The position numbers were made by a program, and so were the translations under genes. DNA of 64,000 nt, taken from contig NZ_JARXZC010000002.1 in the NCBI RefSeq assembly GCF_029894335.1, forward strand, positions 248,001 through 312,000. Reading direction: 5' to 3'. The stretch comes from Kitasatospora sp. MAP5-34. GTDB taxonomy: Bacteria; Actinomycetota; Actinomycetes; Streptomycetales; Streptomycetaceae. The stretch's first letter is position 1. Each line of letters opens with the position of its first letter. The notes beneath the pieces are model-generated. The model ran no database searches. It was not told the DNA's origin and saw only the letters and a program-made list of their open reading frames with translations. Shown here in pieces: positions 43,431 to 51,831 of this stretch.

Positions 43431-44159
43431 ATGCCCAGCTACCTGCTGCCCGTCGAGTCCCCGAAGATCCCCGCCCAGTCGGGCAAGGAGCGCGACGTCC
43501 AGCCGGTCGTCGGCCCGATGCCTTTCGCCGGTCTGCGGCTGGTGCACGCGGCACTCCGCCGCGACCTGGCCCGGCTGCCCAACGCGCTGCGGCTGCTCCA
43601 GCTCGACGACCACGCCGGGGCCGAGGCGCTGCAGCGGCACTGGGACTTCATGACGGCCATGCTCACCTGCCACCACGAGCAGCAGGACACCCGGCTCTGG
43701 CCACTGCTGCGGCGCTTCGCGCCCGAGCTGCGGCTGCTGCTCAACTGGCTCGAATCCGACCACCACAACCTCGACCACTCGTTCACCCGGGTGACCACCC
43801 TGGTCCGGATCGCCACCCGGGACCCGGCGAGCAGCTGGCCGGTCGCGTACGCCGTCGAGGAGCTGGCGGCGCGGCTGGAGACCCACCTGCGGATCGAGGA
43901 GCGCCAGCTGCTGCCCCGGATGACCGGGATCTTCCCGGCGGGCTCGCGGATCGGCACCCTGCCCGAGCTGCTGGACCTGCTGCGGGCGGCGGACGGCCCC
44001 GCCCCCTCCGACGCCCTGGTCTGGCTGCTCGAAGGCGTGGACGACCGGCAGATCGACCGGCTGCTCGCCGACTGCGACGATTCGACGGTCCGTCAGTGGC
44101 CGCACTGGCGCGACACGTACGCGCGCTGCACCGACCTGCTCTGGGGTTCGCAGATCTGA
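43431..44159 (+). CDS. hemerythrin/HHE-domain protein
   Basis: A 242 aa mostly helical protein with the HHE cation-binding pattern: His in LVHAALRRDL, HHEQQDTRLWP, the ESDHHNLDHSF helix and HLRIEERQLLP. Such proteins bind a di-iron site for O2 or NO sensing or metal handling; the histidines and glutamates needed are present, though redox chemistry is inferred. Single gene ended by hairpin 44270-44301. Confidence 0.87.
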   Translation: MPSYLLPVESPKIPAQSGKERDVQPVVGPMPFAGLRLVHAALRRDLARLPNALRLLQLDDHAGAEALQRHWDFMTAMLTCHHEQQDTRLWPLLRRFAPELRLLLNWLESDHHNLDHSFTRVTTLVRIATRDPASSWPVAYAVEELAARLETHLRIEERQLLPRMTGIFPAGSRIGTLPELLDLLRAADGPAPSDALVWLLEGVDDRQIDRLLADCDDSTVRQWPHWRDTYARCTDLLWGSQI

Positions 44160-44225
44160 TGGCCGGCCTCTTTCGCCGGCGCCGCGTTCTACGCGCGGAG
44201 CGCGCCGTTCCGGAAGCGCCTCGGG

Positions 44226-44267
44226 ATCGGGTGACCGGCATCGGGTGACCGGCATCGGGTGACCGAC
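44226..44267 (+). repeat. 14 bp tandem triplication
   Basis: Three copies of ATCGGGTGACCGGC (the last ends GAC) lie between the hemerythrin-like gene and the following terminator. Confidence 0.9.
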
Positions 44268-44269
44268 GA

Positions 44270-44301
44270 GGGCGCGCGGGGGAGGTGCCCCCCGCGCGCC
44301 C
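44270..44301. terminator. bidirectional terminator between convergent genes
   Basis: GGGCGCGCGGGGG pairs with CCCCCGCGCGCCC around a short loop between the convergent hemerythrin-like and DUF6891-like genes. Confidence 0.85.
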
Positions 44302-44333
44302 CCGTCTGAACTGGTGTCCGGCCTACGTGGAAC

Positions 44334-44948
44334 CTACTCCGGCAGGCGGTTCTGCCAGTTCAGCGGTGTGACGACGATGACCTCGTCGGGTGAACCGTCC
44401 CACTGCGTCCGCAGCCCGGCCTTGGCCAGCGCCGCCACCACGGCCCGCCCGATCGCCGCCGTTTCCTCCGCCGTCTCCTCGTCGGAGGCGCCCGTTTCGT
44501 CCGCTCCCTCCTCGGCCTTGAACGCGCCGTAACGGAGCGTCAGGCCCTCGCCGGCCGCCGCGCGCTCGGTGTCCTGCTCGTGAAAGAACACGAACCCGTG
44601 CGAGTCCTCGTCGCCCTCCGCGCCGATCTCGGCGTAGCCGCACCGGGCGCAGCAGGTGAAGTCCATCTCCGCGACGATGCCCTGCGCCTCCAGCGCGTCG
44701 AACGCCTCGGCGAGCCGGTCCACGTCGGTGACCTCGGGCCAGCTCTCCTGCTCGGCGAGCCGGGCTTCCCAGAGCGGCGCGACTATCTCGTCGGCGTGCT
44801 CGACGTCCAGGCCGGCGTCGTCGAACGAGTCGAGCAGCACCTCGGCGAGTTCGTCCTGCTCCAGAAAGCCGCAGCGGATCAACTCCCGCGCCCGCTCCTC
44901 GGCGTCGCGTACCAGCTCAGGGTCGAGGTCGAGAATGATCTCAGTCAT
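44334..44948 (-). CDS. DUF6891-like acidic protein
   Basis: A 204 aa acidic soluble protein of unknown function. It starts with two helical segments (LDPELVRDAEERARELI, EVLLDSFDDAG), has a CCARCGYAEI cysteine cluster in the middle that could bind zinc, and a conserved-looking HGFVFFHEQDT core. I associate it with DUF6891, common in streptomycetes. ATG 44948 has GGGAGG upstream. It diverges from the DUF1152 gene with only 54 bp between starts. Confidence 0.8.
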   Translation of the reverse strand: MTEIILDLDPELVRDAEERARELIRCGFLEQDELAEVLLDSFDDAGLDVEHADEIVAPLWEARLAEQESWPEVTDVDRLAEAFDALEAQGIVAEMDFTCCARCGYAEIGAEGDEDSHGFVFFHEQDTERAAAGEGLTLRYGAFKAEEGADETGASDEETAEETAAIGRAVVAALAKAGLRTQWDGSPDEVIVVTPLNWQNRLPE

Positions 44949-44990
44949 GACGGCATCCTCCCATCTGCCGGGGACAACCTCCGCCCCTGG

Positions 44991-44996
44991 TAGCGT
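44991..44996 (+). promoter_or_regulatory. -10 box of leaderless DUF1152 gene
   Basis: TAGCGT ends 6 nt before ATG 45003 and there is no ribosome site, so transcription probably begins at the start codon. Confidence 0.6.
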
Positions 44997-45002
44997 CCCC
45001 GG

Positions 45003-45965
45003 ATGTCCTCCCTCTTCGAACCGCCGCTGCTGACCAGGCTCCGAGGAGCCGAACGCATCCTGATAGCCGGAGCGGGAGGCGGGTTCGACGTCTACGCCGG
45101 GCTGCCGCTCGCCCTGGCGCTGCGGGCCGCCGGCCACCAGGTGCACCTCGCCAACCTGTCGTTCAGTCATCTGTACGGGCTGGACGCCGAGGTGTGGCAG
45201 GAGCCCGGACTCGCCGAGATCCGCCCCGACACGCGGTCGGCCGAACAGTACTTCCCCGAGCGCACCCTCGCCCGTTGGCTGCGCCTGCACGGCATGCCCG
45301 ACACCGTTTGGGCCTTCGACTCGGTCGGGGTCCAGCCGCTGCGCGCCGCCTACCGGGCGCTGGCGGCCCGGCTCGGCATCGACGCGATCGTGCTGGTGGA
45401 CGGCGGTACGGACATCCTGATGCGCGGTGACGAGGCGGGCCTCGGCACGCCGGAGGAGGACATGGCGAGCCTGGGCGCGGTGGCGGGCATGCCCGAGATC
45501 CCCGAACGCCTGGTCGTCTGCCTCGGGTTCGGCGTCGACGCCTACCACGGCGTCAACCACTCGCTCGTCCTGGAGAACCTCGCCGCCCTCGACCGGGCCG
45601 ACGGATACCTCGGCGCCTTCTCCATCCCTCGCGACACCCGGGAGGGCGCCCTCTACCTGGACGCCGTCGCCCACGCCCGGGCCGCCTTCCCCGAACACCC
45701 CAGCATCGTCCAGGGCTCGGTCGCGGCGGCGCTGCGCGGCGAGTTCGGCGACGTCCGCTTCACCGAGCGCACCAGTAACAGCGAGCTCTTCGTCAACCCG
45801 TTGATGACGCTCTACTTCGCCGTCACCGTCGAGTCCCTGGCCGCCCGGCACCTCTACCTCGACCGCATCGAACAGACCTGGCTGACCCGCCAGATCAGCT
45901 CGGCGGTGGAGGAGTTCCGCGACGAACTCCCGTCCCGGCGCCCACCGAGGATGTTCCCGCACTGA
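45003..45965 (+). CDS. DUF1152 protein
   Basis: A 320 aa protein of the DUF1152 family, uncharacterised. A Rossmann-like start (ERILIAGAGGGFDVYAGLPLA) suggests nucleotide binding, with VLVDGGTDILMRGDE and GFGVDAYHGV further in. ATG 45003 is preceded by TAGCGT at 6 nt and seems leaderless. Ends 9 bp before the convergent DUF1697 gene. Confidence 0.88.
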   Translation: MSSLFEPPLLTRLRGAERILIAGAGGGFDVYAGLPLALALRAAGHQVHLANLSFSHLYGLDAEVWQEPGLAEIRPDTRSAEQYFPERTLARWLRLHGMPDTVWAFDSVGVQPLRAAYRALAARLGIDAIVLVDGGTDILMRGDEAGLGTPEEDMASLGAVAGMPEIPERLVVCLGFGVDAYHGVNHSLVLENLAALDRADGYLGAFSIPRDTREGALYLDAVAHARAAFPEHPSIVQGSVAAALRGEFGDVRFTERTSNSELFVNPLMTLYFAVTVESLAARHLYLDRIEQTWLTRQISSAVEEFRDELPSRRPPRMFPH

Positions 45966-45974
45966 GCGCACCCA

Positions 45975-46535
45975 TCAACTACCGCCGGAGCCCTTCGCGG
46001 CGGCGAGGATCTTGACGGTGGTGTGGAAGAAGCGGGCCGTGCCCTGGCCCCCGTACGACTTCGGGAAGGCCGCGGCGGGGTTGGCGCCGAGCCGCCCGTT
46101 CCGCAGGTGCATCACGATGAACGCCGCGCCGGGGGTAGCACCGAGGATGTCCCAGTCGCCCTTGGGGGAGTGGACGGGGAACTCGTAGTCGTCCGGCAGC
46201 GGTTCGGAGAGGAAGACGACGCAGAGCCGCAACTCAGGCGTCACCTCGATGCCCGCGAAGGGGTCGGCCGCGACCAGCTCCTCGACCTCCGCCACCGTCC
46301 GCAGCATGACGGGCACCGGGTAGCCGAGAGCCGCCGCCAGGTGCTGCTCGATCCGGGCGGTCAGCGCCGCGCGGTCTGCCTCGCCGGTGGTGAAGAAGAC
46401 ATTGCCGCTCTGGATGTACGAGCGGACCCCACCGAGCCCCAGCTCGGTGAAGAGCGCGCGCAGCCGCTCCATCTTCACGGTCCGTCCGCCGACGTTGATC
46501 GCCCGCAGGAACGCGATGTAGCTGGTGTCTGCCAT
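45975..46535 (-). CDS. DUF1697 protein
   Basis: A 186 aa DUF1697 protein: FLRAINVGGRTVKMERLRALF, SYIQSGNVFF, and C-terminal RNGRLGANPAA are family marks. Function unknown, though widely conserved in actinobacteria. ATG 46535 has CAGACT exactly 6 nt upstream and no ribosome site, arguing for a leaderless mRNA; an upstream start at 46577 is less likely. Confidence 0.9.
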   Translation of the reverse strand: MADTSYIAFLRAINVGGRTVKMERLRALFTELGLGGVRSYIQSGNVFFTTGEADRAALTARIEQHLAAALGYPVPVMLRTVAEVEELVAADPFAGIEVTPELRLCVVFLSEPLPDDYEFPVHSPKGDWDILGATPGAAFIVMHLRNGRLGANPAAAFPKSYGGQGTARFFHTTVKILAAAKGSGGS

Positions 46536-46541
46536 CGGGCC

Positions 46542-46547
46542 AGTCTG
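46542..46547 (-). promoter_or_regulatory. CAGACT -10 element of DUF1697 gene
   Basis: CAGACT on the minus strand lies 6 nt before ATG 46535. The identical hexamer and spacing occur before ATG 46625 and ATG 51165. Confidence 0.5.
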
Positions 46548-46612
46548 GCCTACCCGGGCGGCAGCGCGTCGGCACATTGCGGCGCTGCCCGGGATCTGTC
46601 AGTGCCCGCTGC

Positions 46613-46618
46613 CAGACT
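46613..46618 (+). promoter_or_regulatory. CAGACT -10 element of PPOX-family gene
   Basis: CAGACT ends 6 nt before ATG 46625; no ribosome site, so a leaderless start is likely. Confidence 0.5.
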
Positions 46619-46624
46619 GGCCGC

Positions 46625-47095
46625 ATGACCAGTTGGCAGGATTTCGAGCAGGAGGCCCCGGACTTGGAGCCCGCTGTGCGGGCCCGCTTCGAGGCTCACC
46701 GGCACCATGTGCTGGCCACCCTGCGCAAGAGCGGCGCACCCCGGGTGAGCGGTACGGAGGTCCGGATCAGCGGCGCCGATCTGACGATCGGCTCGATGTA
46801 CGGCGCGATGAAGGCACTGGACCTGCGTCGGGACGGACGCTTCGCGCTGCACAGCAATCCCGGCGACGAGACGATGGTGAGCGGCGACGCGAAGATCTCC
46901 GGCATCGCCGTGGAGATCGTCGACGAGGTCGACATCTCCGCGTACGAGTCGGATCTCCCGCAGCCGCCGCAGGAGCCGTCCCACGCTTTCCGACTCGACC
47001 TGACGGAGGTGGTGTTGACGACCGTCGAGGACGATCACCTGCTGATCCGCTCCTGGCGTCCGGGCGAGCCGGTGAAGTCCGTCATCCGCAGCTGA
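46625..47095 (+). CDS. PPOX-class flavin/F420-binding protein
   Basis: A 156 aa split-barrel protein of the pyridoxamine-phosphate-oxidase-like superfamily (ATLRKSGAPRVSGTEVRISG, DLTIGSMYGAMKALDLRRDGR, LHSNPGDE). Actinobacterial members often bind F420 or heme; cofactor not determinable here. Divergent from DUF1697 with 89 bp between starts. Confidence 0.85.
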   Translation: MTSWQDFEQEAPDLEPAVRARFEAHRHHVLATLRKSGAPRVSGTEVRISGADLTIGSMYGAMKALDLRRDGRFALHSNPGDETMVSGDAKISGIAVEIVDEVDISAYESDLPQPPQEPSHAFRLDLTEVVLTTVEDDHLLIRSWRPGEPVKSVIRS

Positions 47096-47114
47096 CCGGC
47101 CCACCCACAGCTGA

Positions 47115-47145
47115 CCGCCCGCCCGCATGACGGCCGGGCGGGCGG
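47115..47145. terminator. terminator between PPOX and ArsC-like genes
   Basis: CCGCCCGCCCG (47115-47125) pairs with CGGGCGGGCGG (47135-47145) over a 9 nt loop, between convergent genes. Confidence 0.75.
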
Positions 47146-47178
47146 GCATACGGGCGGGCGGGCGTGCGATGGCAGGGC

Positions 47179-47538
47179 TCAGCTCGGCAGTACGGACTTC
47201 AGTACCTCCGGCGTCCGGGCCACCACGGCGTGCCCGTCATCGGCGGTGATGATCGGGCGCTGGATCAGGATCGGGTGCTCCGCCAGCGCGGCGATCCAGC
47301 GTGTGCGGTCGGTGTTCGTGCGCGTCCACTTCTTCATGCCCAGGTCCTTGGCCGGCTGCTCGTCCAGCCGGGTGATGTCCCACGGCTCGAGCAGGAGCCG
47401 CTCCAGCACCTGCTCTAGCTCGGCGGCGGTCGGCGGGTCCTCCAGGTAGCGGCGGACGGTGTACTCGGCGCCGACGGCGTCCAACTCGGTGAGCGCGCTG
47501 CGGCACTTCCCGCATCGCGGGTTGATCCAGATCTCCAT
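47179..47538 (-). CDS. ArsC/Spx-family thioredoxin-fold protein
   Basis: A 119 aa ArsC-like protein: INPRCGKCRSAL supplies a CxxC (Cys9, Cys12), then YLEDPPT and the IQRPII segment with the substrate-binding Arg. Could be a glutaredoxin-type arsenate reductase or a redox-stress protein of the YfgD/Spx type; no ars genes are near. ATG 47538 lies 6 nt after a TACCCT -10 on the minus strand (47545-47550), so leaderless; GTG 47544 is a less likely start. Confidence 0.88.
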   Translation of the reverse strand: MEIWINPRCGKCRSALTELDAVGAEYTVRRYLEDPPTAAELEQVLERLLLEPWDITRLDEQPAKDLGMKKWTRTNTDRTRWIAALAEHPILIQRPIITADDGHAVVARTPEVLKSVLPS

Positions 47539-47544
47539 CCCCAC

Positions 47545-47550
47545 AGGGTA
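47545..47550 (-). promoter_or_regulatory. -10 box of leaderless ArsC-like gene
   Basis: TACCCT on the minus strand with exactly 6 nt to ATG 47538. Confidence 0.6.
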
Positions 47551-47616
47551 GGAGATCGGCGCCCCCGAGCCGACCGGTCACGCCCGGGGCCCGGGGCCCG
47601 AGGTCACGCCACCCGG

Positions 47617-48300
47617 TCACTTTGCCGGTCGGTCGAGGTAGCCGAACTGCGCGGCGTACTTGACGATCGTGCTCACGTACGCCCGCGTCTCCGGGTACGG
47701 CGGCACCCCCTGGTGCTGGGTGACCTTGCCCGGGCCCGCGTTGTAGGCGGCGAGCATGTTGTCGGTCGCGTTGCCCGGCACCGAGGCGACCTGCCGGGCG
47801 AGCCAGCAGTCGTACTTCGCCTGCGCGGGAATCGCGTCGGCGGGGTCGAACACGTCCTTGACGCCGTCGCCGTTCCCGTCCACACCCCACTCCGCCCAGG
47901 TCTCCGGGGTGAACTGGGCGATGCCTTCGGCCCCGGCCGAGGAGACGGCGGACGCCCGGAAGTGCGACTCGGCGTAGAGCTGGGCGGCGAGCAGCGAGGG
48001 CGTGACGGCCGGGCAGGTCTTGGCCGCCGCGTCGATCAGCGGCACCAGCGCGGTCGGCACGGTCACCTTCTCGTGCGCCCGCACCACCAGCACCACGACG
48101 ACCACCCCACCGCTCAGCAGTACGGCCAGCGCGGTCAGCCAGACGATCCACCGCCGTCCCGTCCGTCGCCGGGTCCCGTCCTGGCCGGTCGTCCCGTCCT
48201 GGCCGGTCGTCCCACCGTCACCGCTCATCCCGTCCTCGCCGGTCATCGCCTTTTCGCCGCCCGTCCCGTCGTCGCTGGTCGGCGCCTTTTCGCTGCTCAT
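47617..48300 (-). CDS. membrane-anchored lytic transglycosylase-like protein
   Basis: A 227 aa protein: Gly/Asp/Thr-rich cytoplasmic head, one membrane helix (WIVWLTALAVLLSGGVVVVVL, about residue 50-70), then an external SLT/lysozyme-like domain. The catalytic Glu is in LYAESHF, with AEGIAQFTPETWAEWG and the NMLAAYNAGPGKV helix typical of Slt70-type peptidoglycan transglycosylases. GGGAG lies ~12 nt upstream of ATG 48300. Likely cleaves peptidoglycan at the outer membrane surface. An 18 bp DNA repeat in the head codes TTGQDG twice. Confidence 0.87.
   Translation of the reverse strand: MSSEKAPTSDDGTGGEKAMTGEDGMSGDGGTTGQDGTTGQDGTRRRTGRRWIVWLTALAVLLSGGVVVVVLVVRAHEKVTVPTALVPLIDAAAKTCPAVTPSLLAAQLYAESHFRASAVSSAGAEGIAQFTPETWAEWGVDGNGDGVKDVFDPADAIPAQAKYDCWLARQVASVPGNATDNMLAAYNAGPGKVTQHQGVPPYPETRAYVSTIVKYAAQFGYLDRPAK
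48175..48210 (-). repeat. 18 bp tandem duplication in transglycosylase head
   Basis: CCCGTCCTGGCCGGTCGT occurs twice in tandem (48175-48192, 48193-48210), coding TTGQDG twice in the disordered N-terminal head. Confidence 0.9.
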
Positions 48301-48508
48301 GGCCCAAGCATCTCCCGGGCCGCAGGCCCGCTGCGGCCGGCCTCGGCCGGATCCGGCCCGGTCCGACCGGGTCCAGGGCCGCTCCCGTACCGGGATCCGG
48401 CCGGAACTCAGCTGGATCACACGGCGTTTACCGAACAGTAACCGGGGTCGAGGCGCCCCGGTGATGTCAGGGATTCCGGGATCTCAGGGATCCCGGGGAG
48501 GAGTGGCG

Positions 48509-49726
48509 ATGGACGGCGCGGCGATCCTGGAACAGCTGATGACGGTGGCAGGCCGGGGGGACCCGTACCCGCTGTACGAACAGGCCCGCCAACTCGGTCC
48601 CGTGACGACCACCGACGAGGCCCTGGTCATGGCGGTCGGGTACCGGGAGGTCAACGAGGCGCTGCGCGACGGGGCTTTCCAGGTCCCGGACCTGGAGGTG
48701 CGAACGCGGTGGGAGGAGGGCTTCACCGACCACTCCTCGAAGATCATGTTCAGTCGGTCGATCCTGGAGCGGAACGAGCCGGACCACTCCCGGATGCGCT
48801 CGCTGATCGCCTCGGTCTTCACCGCCCGCCGGGTCGCCGCACTGGAGCCCGCCGTGGTCGCGGCCGTGCACCGGCTGCTCGACGAGATGGCCGAGCAGGG
48901 CGCCGACGGTACGCCCGTCGACTTCATGGACACCTTCGCCTACCGGCTCCCCGTCGGCGTCATCTGCGAGCTGCTCGGCGTACCGGAGGCCGACCGCCAC
49001 CTGTTCCGGACCCTGGCCTCCGACCTGACGGTCTCGCTGGAGATCATCGCCGAGGAAGCCGAGCTGGCCGCCGCCGACGACGCGGCCGACGAACTCGCCG
49101 GCTACTTCACCGCGCTGGCCGCCCGGCGCCGCGCCCACCCGCAGGACGACCTGGTCAGCGCGCTGGTCCAGGTCGCCGACGCCGACCCCGGCCGGCTCTC
49201 CGGGCAGGAACTGCTCGCCAACCTGGTGCTGTTGCTGGTGGCCGGCTTCGAGACCACCACCAACCTGCTCGGCAACGGCCTCGCCCTGCTGCTCGACCAT
49301 CCCGAGGCGGCGGCCGGGCTGCGGTCCGGCACCGTGACGGCGGCGGGCCTGACCGACGAGGTGCTGCGCTTCGACTCGCCCGTCCAGCTCACCTCCCGCA
49401 TCTCGCTCGCCGACGGCCTGCGCATCGGCGAGATCGAGGTCCCGTACGGCTGCATGGCGCTCCTGCTGATCGGCGCGGCCAACCGCGACCCGCTCCGCTA
49501 CGAACACCCCGACCGCTTCGACCCCACCCGCCGGGACAGCCGCCCGCTCAGCTTCGGCGGCGGGTCGCACTTCTGCCTCGGCGCCCAGCTCGCCCGGCTG
49601 GAGGGCACGGTCGCGCTGCCGGCGCTGCTGTCCCGCTTCCCGCGGCTGGCCCCGGCCGGACCGCCCGTCCGCCGGGACCGCCTCGTGCTGCGCGGCTACC
49701 AGAGCCTGCCGGTCGCCGTGCGCTGA
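48509..49726 (+). CDS. cytochrome P450
   Basis: A 405 aa soluble bacterial P450. The I-helix oxygen site is AGFETTTN, the ExxR of the K-helix is in DEVLRF, and the heme loop is FGGGSHFCLGAQLA with the axial Cys. All essential residues are intact. ATG 48509 has GGGGAGGAG upstream at ideal spacing. No ferredoxin gene is adjacent, so redox partners come from elsewhere. Substrate unknown; followed 204 bp later by a SpoIIE phosphatase gene that seems unrelated. Confidence 0.94.
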   Translation: MDGAAILEQLMTVAGRGDPYPLYEQARQLGPVTTTDEALVMAVGYREVNEALRDGAFQVPDLEVRTRWEEGFTDHSSKIMFSRSILERNEPDHSRMRSLIASVFTARRVAALEPAVVAAVHRLLDEMAEQGADGTPVDFMDTFAYRLPVGVICELLGVPEADRHLFRTLASDLTVSLEIIAEEAELAAADDAADELAGYFTALAARRRAHPQDDLVSALVQVADADPGRLSGQELLANLVLLLVAGFETTTNLLGNGLALLLDHPEAAAGLRSGTVTAAGLTDEVLRFDSPVQLTSRISLADGLRIGEIEVPYGCMALLLIGAANRDPLRYEHPDRFDPTRRDSRPLSFGGGSHFCLGAQLARLEGTVALPALLSRFPRLAPAGPPVRRDRLVLRGYQSLPVAVR

Positions 49727-49781
49727 GCGCCAGGTTCACATCCAGGCTCTGAGGTTGGGGTGCGGCGTAACCGGGTCTTTG

Positions 49782-49799
49782 GTCCCGTCCGGGCGGGAC
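49782..49799 (+). terminator. weak hairpin after P450 gene
   Basis: GTCCCGTC pairs with GGCGGGAC (one G-U) around a 2 nt loop, followed by TTT; probable terminator. Confidence 0.45.
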
Positions 49800-49930
49800 T
49801 TTCGCCATCGCCCCGGGGTCGCCGCCTTGGCGACCATGGAGGGGAGGTTCACGCCGCGCGCTCGACGTGCCCGACCCGCGCCGCGCAAGGCGCCGACAGG
49901 ACATCGTCCCGCCCGGCCGAGGAGGTCAGT

Positions 49931-51118
49931 TTGTCCGCGCCCGTCCAGTCGCGGCCCGCCGCACCCCAGCAGCCCGCACGTCGGCAGCCCGCACCCCGTA
50001 CTCCTGCCACGCCCCGGCACAGCCCCGCGACCGTCGCGGCGCGCGGGAACGTCATCGTGGGCGAGAGCTGGCGCGCGCCGCGCTGGGTGGTCGCCCTGCC
50101 GTTCCTGCTGATCGCCGTGGACCTCAGCCTGGAGATCGTGCTGCCGCACACCGTGGCGGCGGGTTTCCTGCTCACCGTGCTCCCGGTGATAGCGGCCTTC
50201 GGCCTGCGTCCGCTCGTCGTCGGCTTCTCGACCCTGGTGGCGATCGGCCTGCAGGCCGTGCTCGCCGCCCGGGCGGACCACCTCGTCGAGCAGCACCACA
50301 TCTGGATCTACATCGCGACGGCCCTGGCCGGACTGATGGGCGCGGTCCTCTCCTGGCAGCGCATCCGGCAGGACCGCGACCTGGTCCGGGTCCGGACCGT
50401 CGCCGAGACCCTGCAGCGCACGGTGCTGCGGCCCGTCCCCACCCACATCGGCGGCCTGCAGGCGGCCGGCCTGTACCGCCCGGCGCAGGCCGACGTCGCG
50501 ATCGGCGGTGACCTGTACGAGGTCTGCGAGACCCGCTTCGGCACCCGGGTGCTGCTGGGCGACGTCCGGGGCAAGGGCCTGGAGGCGGTCCGGACGGTGG
50601 CCGACGTGCTCGGCGCGTTCCGCGCCACCGCGCACGAGACGCCGGATCTGGCGGACCTCGCCGAACTTCTCGACCGCCAGGTGCTCCGCGAGGCCGGCGA
50701 GCGCGGCGACGACGAACTCTTCGTCACGGCCGTCCTGCTCCAGCACCGGGCCGGCTCCGGCGAGTGTGAGGTGGTCAACCGGGGTCACCTCGCCCCGGTC
50801 CTGCTGACCCCGACCCGGGTACGGCCCGTCGAGTGCCCCGAATACCTGCCGCTCGGCCTCGGACAGCTCGGCTCCGACCGGCCGGCCCGGCCCGTCACGA
50901 TCCCCCTCCCGCCCGGTCACACCCTCCTCCTGCACACCGACGGCGTCAGTGAGGCCCGCGACACCGCCGGCGCCTTCTATCCGCTCACCGAACGCCTCAC
51001 CGCCCTGGGCGGCACCGACCCGGAGGACGTCGTCGCCTTCCTCGACCAGGACGTCCGCCGCCACTCCAGCCCGCTTACCGACGACCTCGCCGTCCTCGCC
51101 CTCAGCCCGATCGGCTGA
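49931..51118 (+). CDS. SpoIIE-type PP2C serine phosphatase, membrane-bound
   Basis: A 395 aa protein: ~60 residue Pro/Ala-rich head, three to four membrane helices (about 65-150), then a PP2C/SpoIIE phosphatase domain with GGDLYEV, LLGDVRGKGLEAV, NRGHLAPVLL and HTDGVSEARD, all metal-binding aspartates present. Such enzymes dephosphorylate anti-anti-sigma factors in stress-response switches. TTG 49931 is chosen because GAGGAGG sits six nt upstream; an in-frame ATG at 49760 is much further out. The stop is followed by GGCTGACG repeats. Confidence 0.88.
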   Translation: MSAPVQSRPAAPQQPARRQPAPRTPATPRHSPATVAARGNVIVGESWRAPRWVVALPFLLIAVDLSLEIVLPHTVAAGFLLTVLPVIAAFGLRPLVVGFSTLVAIGLQAVLAARADHLVEQHHIWIYIATALAGLMGAVLSWQRIRQDRDLVRVRTVAETLQRTVLRPVPTHIGGLQAAGLYRPAQADVAIGGDLYEVCETRFGTRVLLGDVRGKGLEAVRTVADVLGAFRATAHETPDLADLAELLDRQVLREAGERGDDELFVTAVLLQHRAGSGECEVVNRGHLAPVLLTPTRVRPVECPEYLPLGLGQLGSDRPARPVTIPLPPGHTLLLHTDGVSEARDTAGAFYPLTERLTALGGTDPEDVVAFLDQDVRRHSSPLTDDLAVLALSPIG

Positions 51119-51140
51119 CGGGCTGACGGACGGGCTGACG
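51113..51140 (+). repeat. GGCTGACG repeats over SpoIIE stop
   Basis: GGCTGACG occurs at 51113-51120, 51121-51128 and 51133-51140; the first copy contains the stop codon. Confidence 0.8.
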
Positions 51141-51152
51141 GGGCTCACCGGG

Positions 51153-51158
51153 CAGACT
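51153..51158 (+). promoter_or_regulatory. CAGACT -10 element of zinc-ribbon gene
   Basis: CAGACT ends 6 nt before ATG 51165, the same arrangement as at 46542-46547 and 46613-46618. Confidence 0.5.
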
Positions 51159-51164
51159 GTGGGG

Positions 51165-51350
51165 ATGTCCGAGCCCGCTCTGATCCCCCCGATCCCGCCC
51201 CTGCTGCCGCAGACCGTCCGCTGCCGCCGCTGCGCCCGCCCCCTCCACGACCCCGAATCCCGCATCCTCCGCCTCGGCCCCGAGTGCCGAGGCCCCGACA
51301 CCGCACCCCGCGCCGTCCCGGGCGACCAGGAGACCCTGCCGGGGCTGTGA
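51165..51350 (+). CDS. small zinc-ribbon-like protein (DUF6011-like)
   Basis: A 61 aa protein with VRCRRCARPLHDPESRILRLG followed by PEC: a CxxC knuckle and a third Cys ~20 residues later, the pattern I associate with DUF6011 small zinc-binding proteins. Function unknown. No ribosome site; a CAGACT hexamer 6 nt upstream supports leaderless translation. Confidence 0.7.
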   Translation: MSEPALIPPIPPLLPQTVRCRRCARPLHDPESRILRLGPECRGPDTAPRAVPGDQETLPGL

Positions 51351-51543
51351 CCCCGGGGGATTCGGGGCCGGCTGGGCCCCTGTTTCCAGGGCGAAGGACG
51401 GTACGCGGAAGCCCGAGGACGAAGCCGGGGCGTCGCGCTGCGCGGAGAGCCACCCATTCGGCGGCGTTCAGCTCGTGGCCCCCGGGGTATGGCTGTCTCG
51501 CGATGGGCCGAGTACGGTCCGTAAAGGCTGAAGGGGCAACACC

Positions 51544-51747
51544 ATGGCTTCGGGCACAGTGAAGTGGTTCAACGCGGAAAAGGGCTTCGGCTTCATCGAG
51601 CAGGACGGCGGCGGCCCGGACGTCTTCGCCCATTACTCGAACATCGCCGCTCAGGGCTTCCGTGAGCTTCAGGAGGGCCAGAAGGTCAACTTCGACATCA
51701 CCCAGGGCCCGAAGGGCCCGCAGGCGGAGAACATCACCCCAGCCTGA
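51544..51747 (+). CDS. cold-shock protein, CspA family
   Basis: A 67 aa single OB-fold RNA/DNA-binding protein with RNP1 KGFGFIEQ and RNP2 VFAHYS intact. It acts as an RNA chaperone. Length and sequence are standard for actinobacterial CspA-type proteins. AAGGGG precedes ATG 51544; the terminator at 51766-51801 follows. Confidence 0.96.
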   Translation: MASGTVKWFNAEKGFGFIEQDGGGPDVFAHYSNIAAQGFRELQEGQKVNFDITQGPKGPQAENITPA

Positions 51748-51765
51748 GCACCCGAACACGCGGTG

Positions 51766-51801
51766 GCCCCCGATCCGGGTGACAGTGCCCGGGTCGGGGG
51801 C
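51766..51801. terminator. terminator between csp and proline iminopeptidase
   Basis: GCCCCCGATCCGGG (51766-51779) pairs with CCCGGGTCGGGGGC (51788-51801) with one G-U type position and an 8 nt loop, between convergent genes. Confidence 0.85.
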
Positions 51802-51831
51802 TTCGTGCTGGTCAGAACCTGCCGTGAGTCA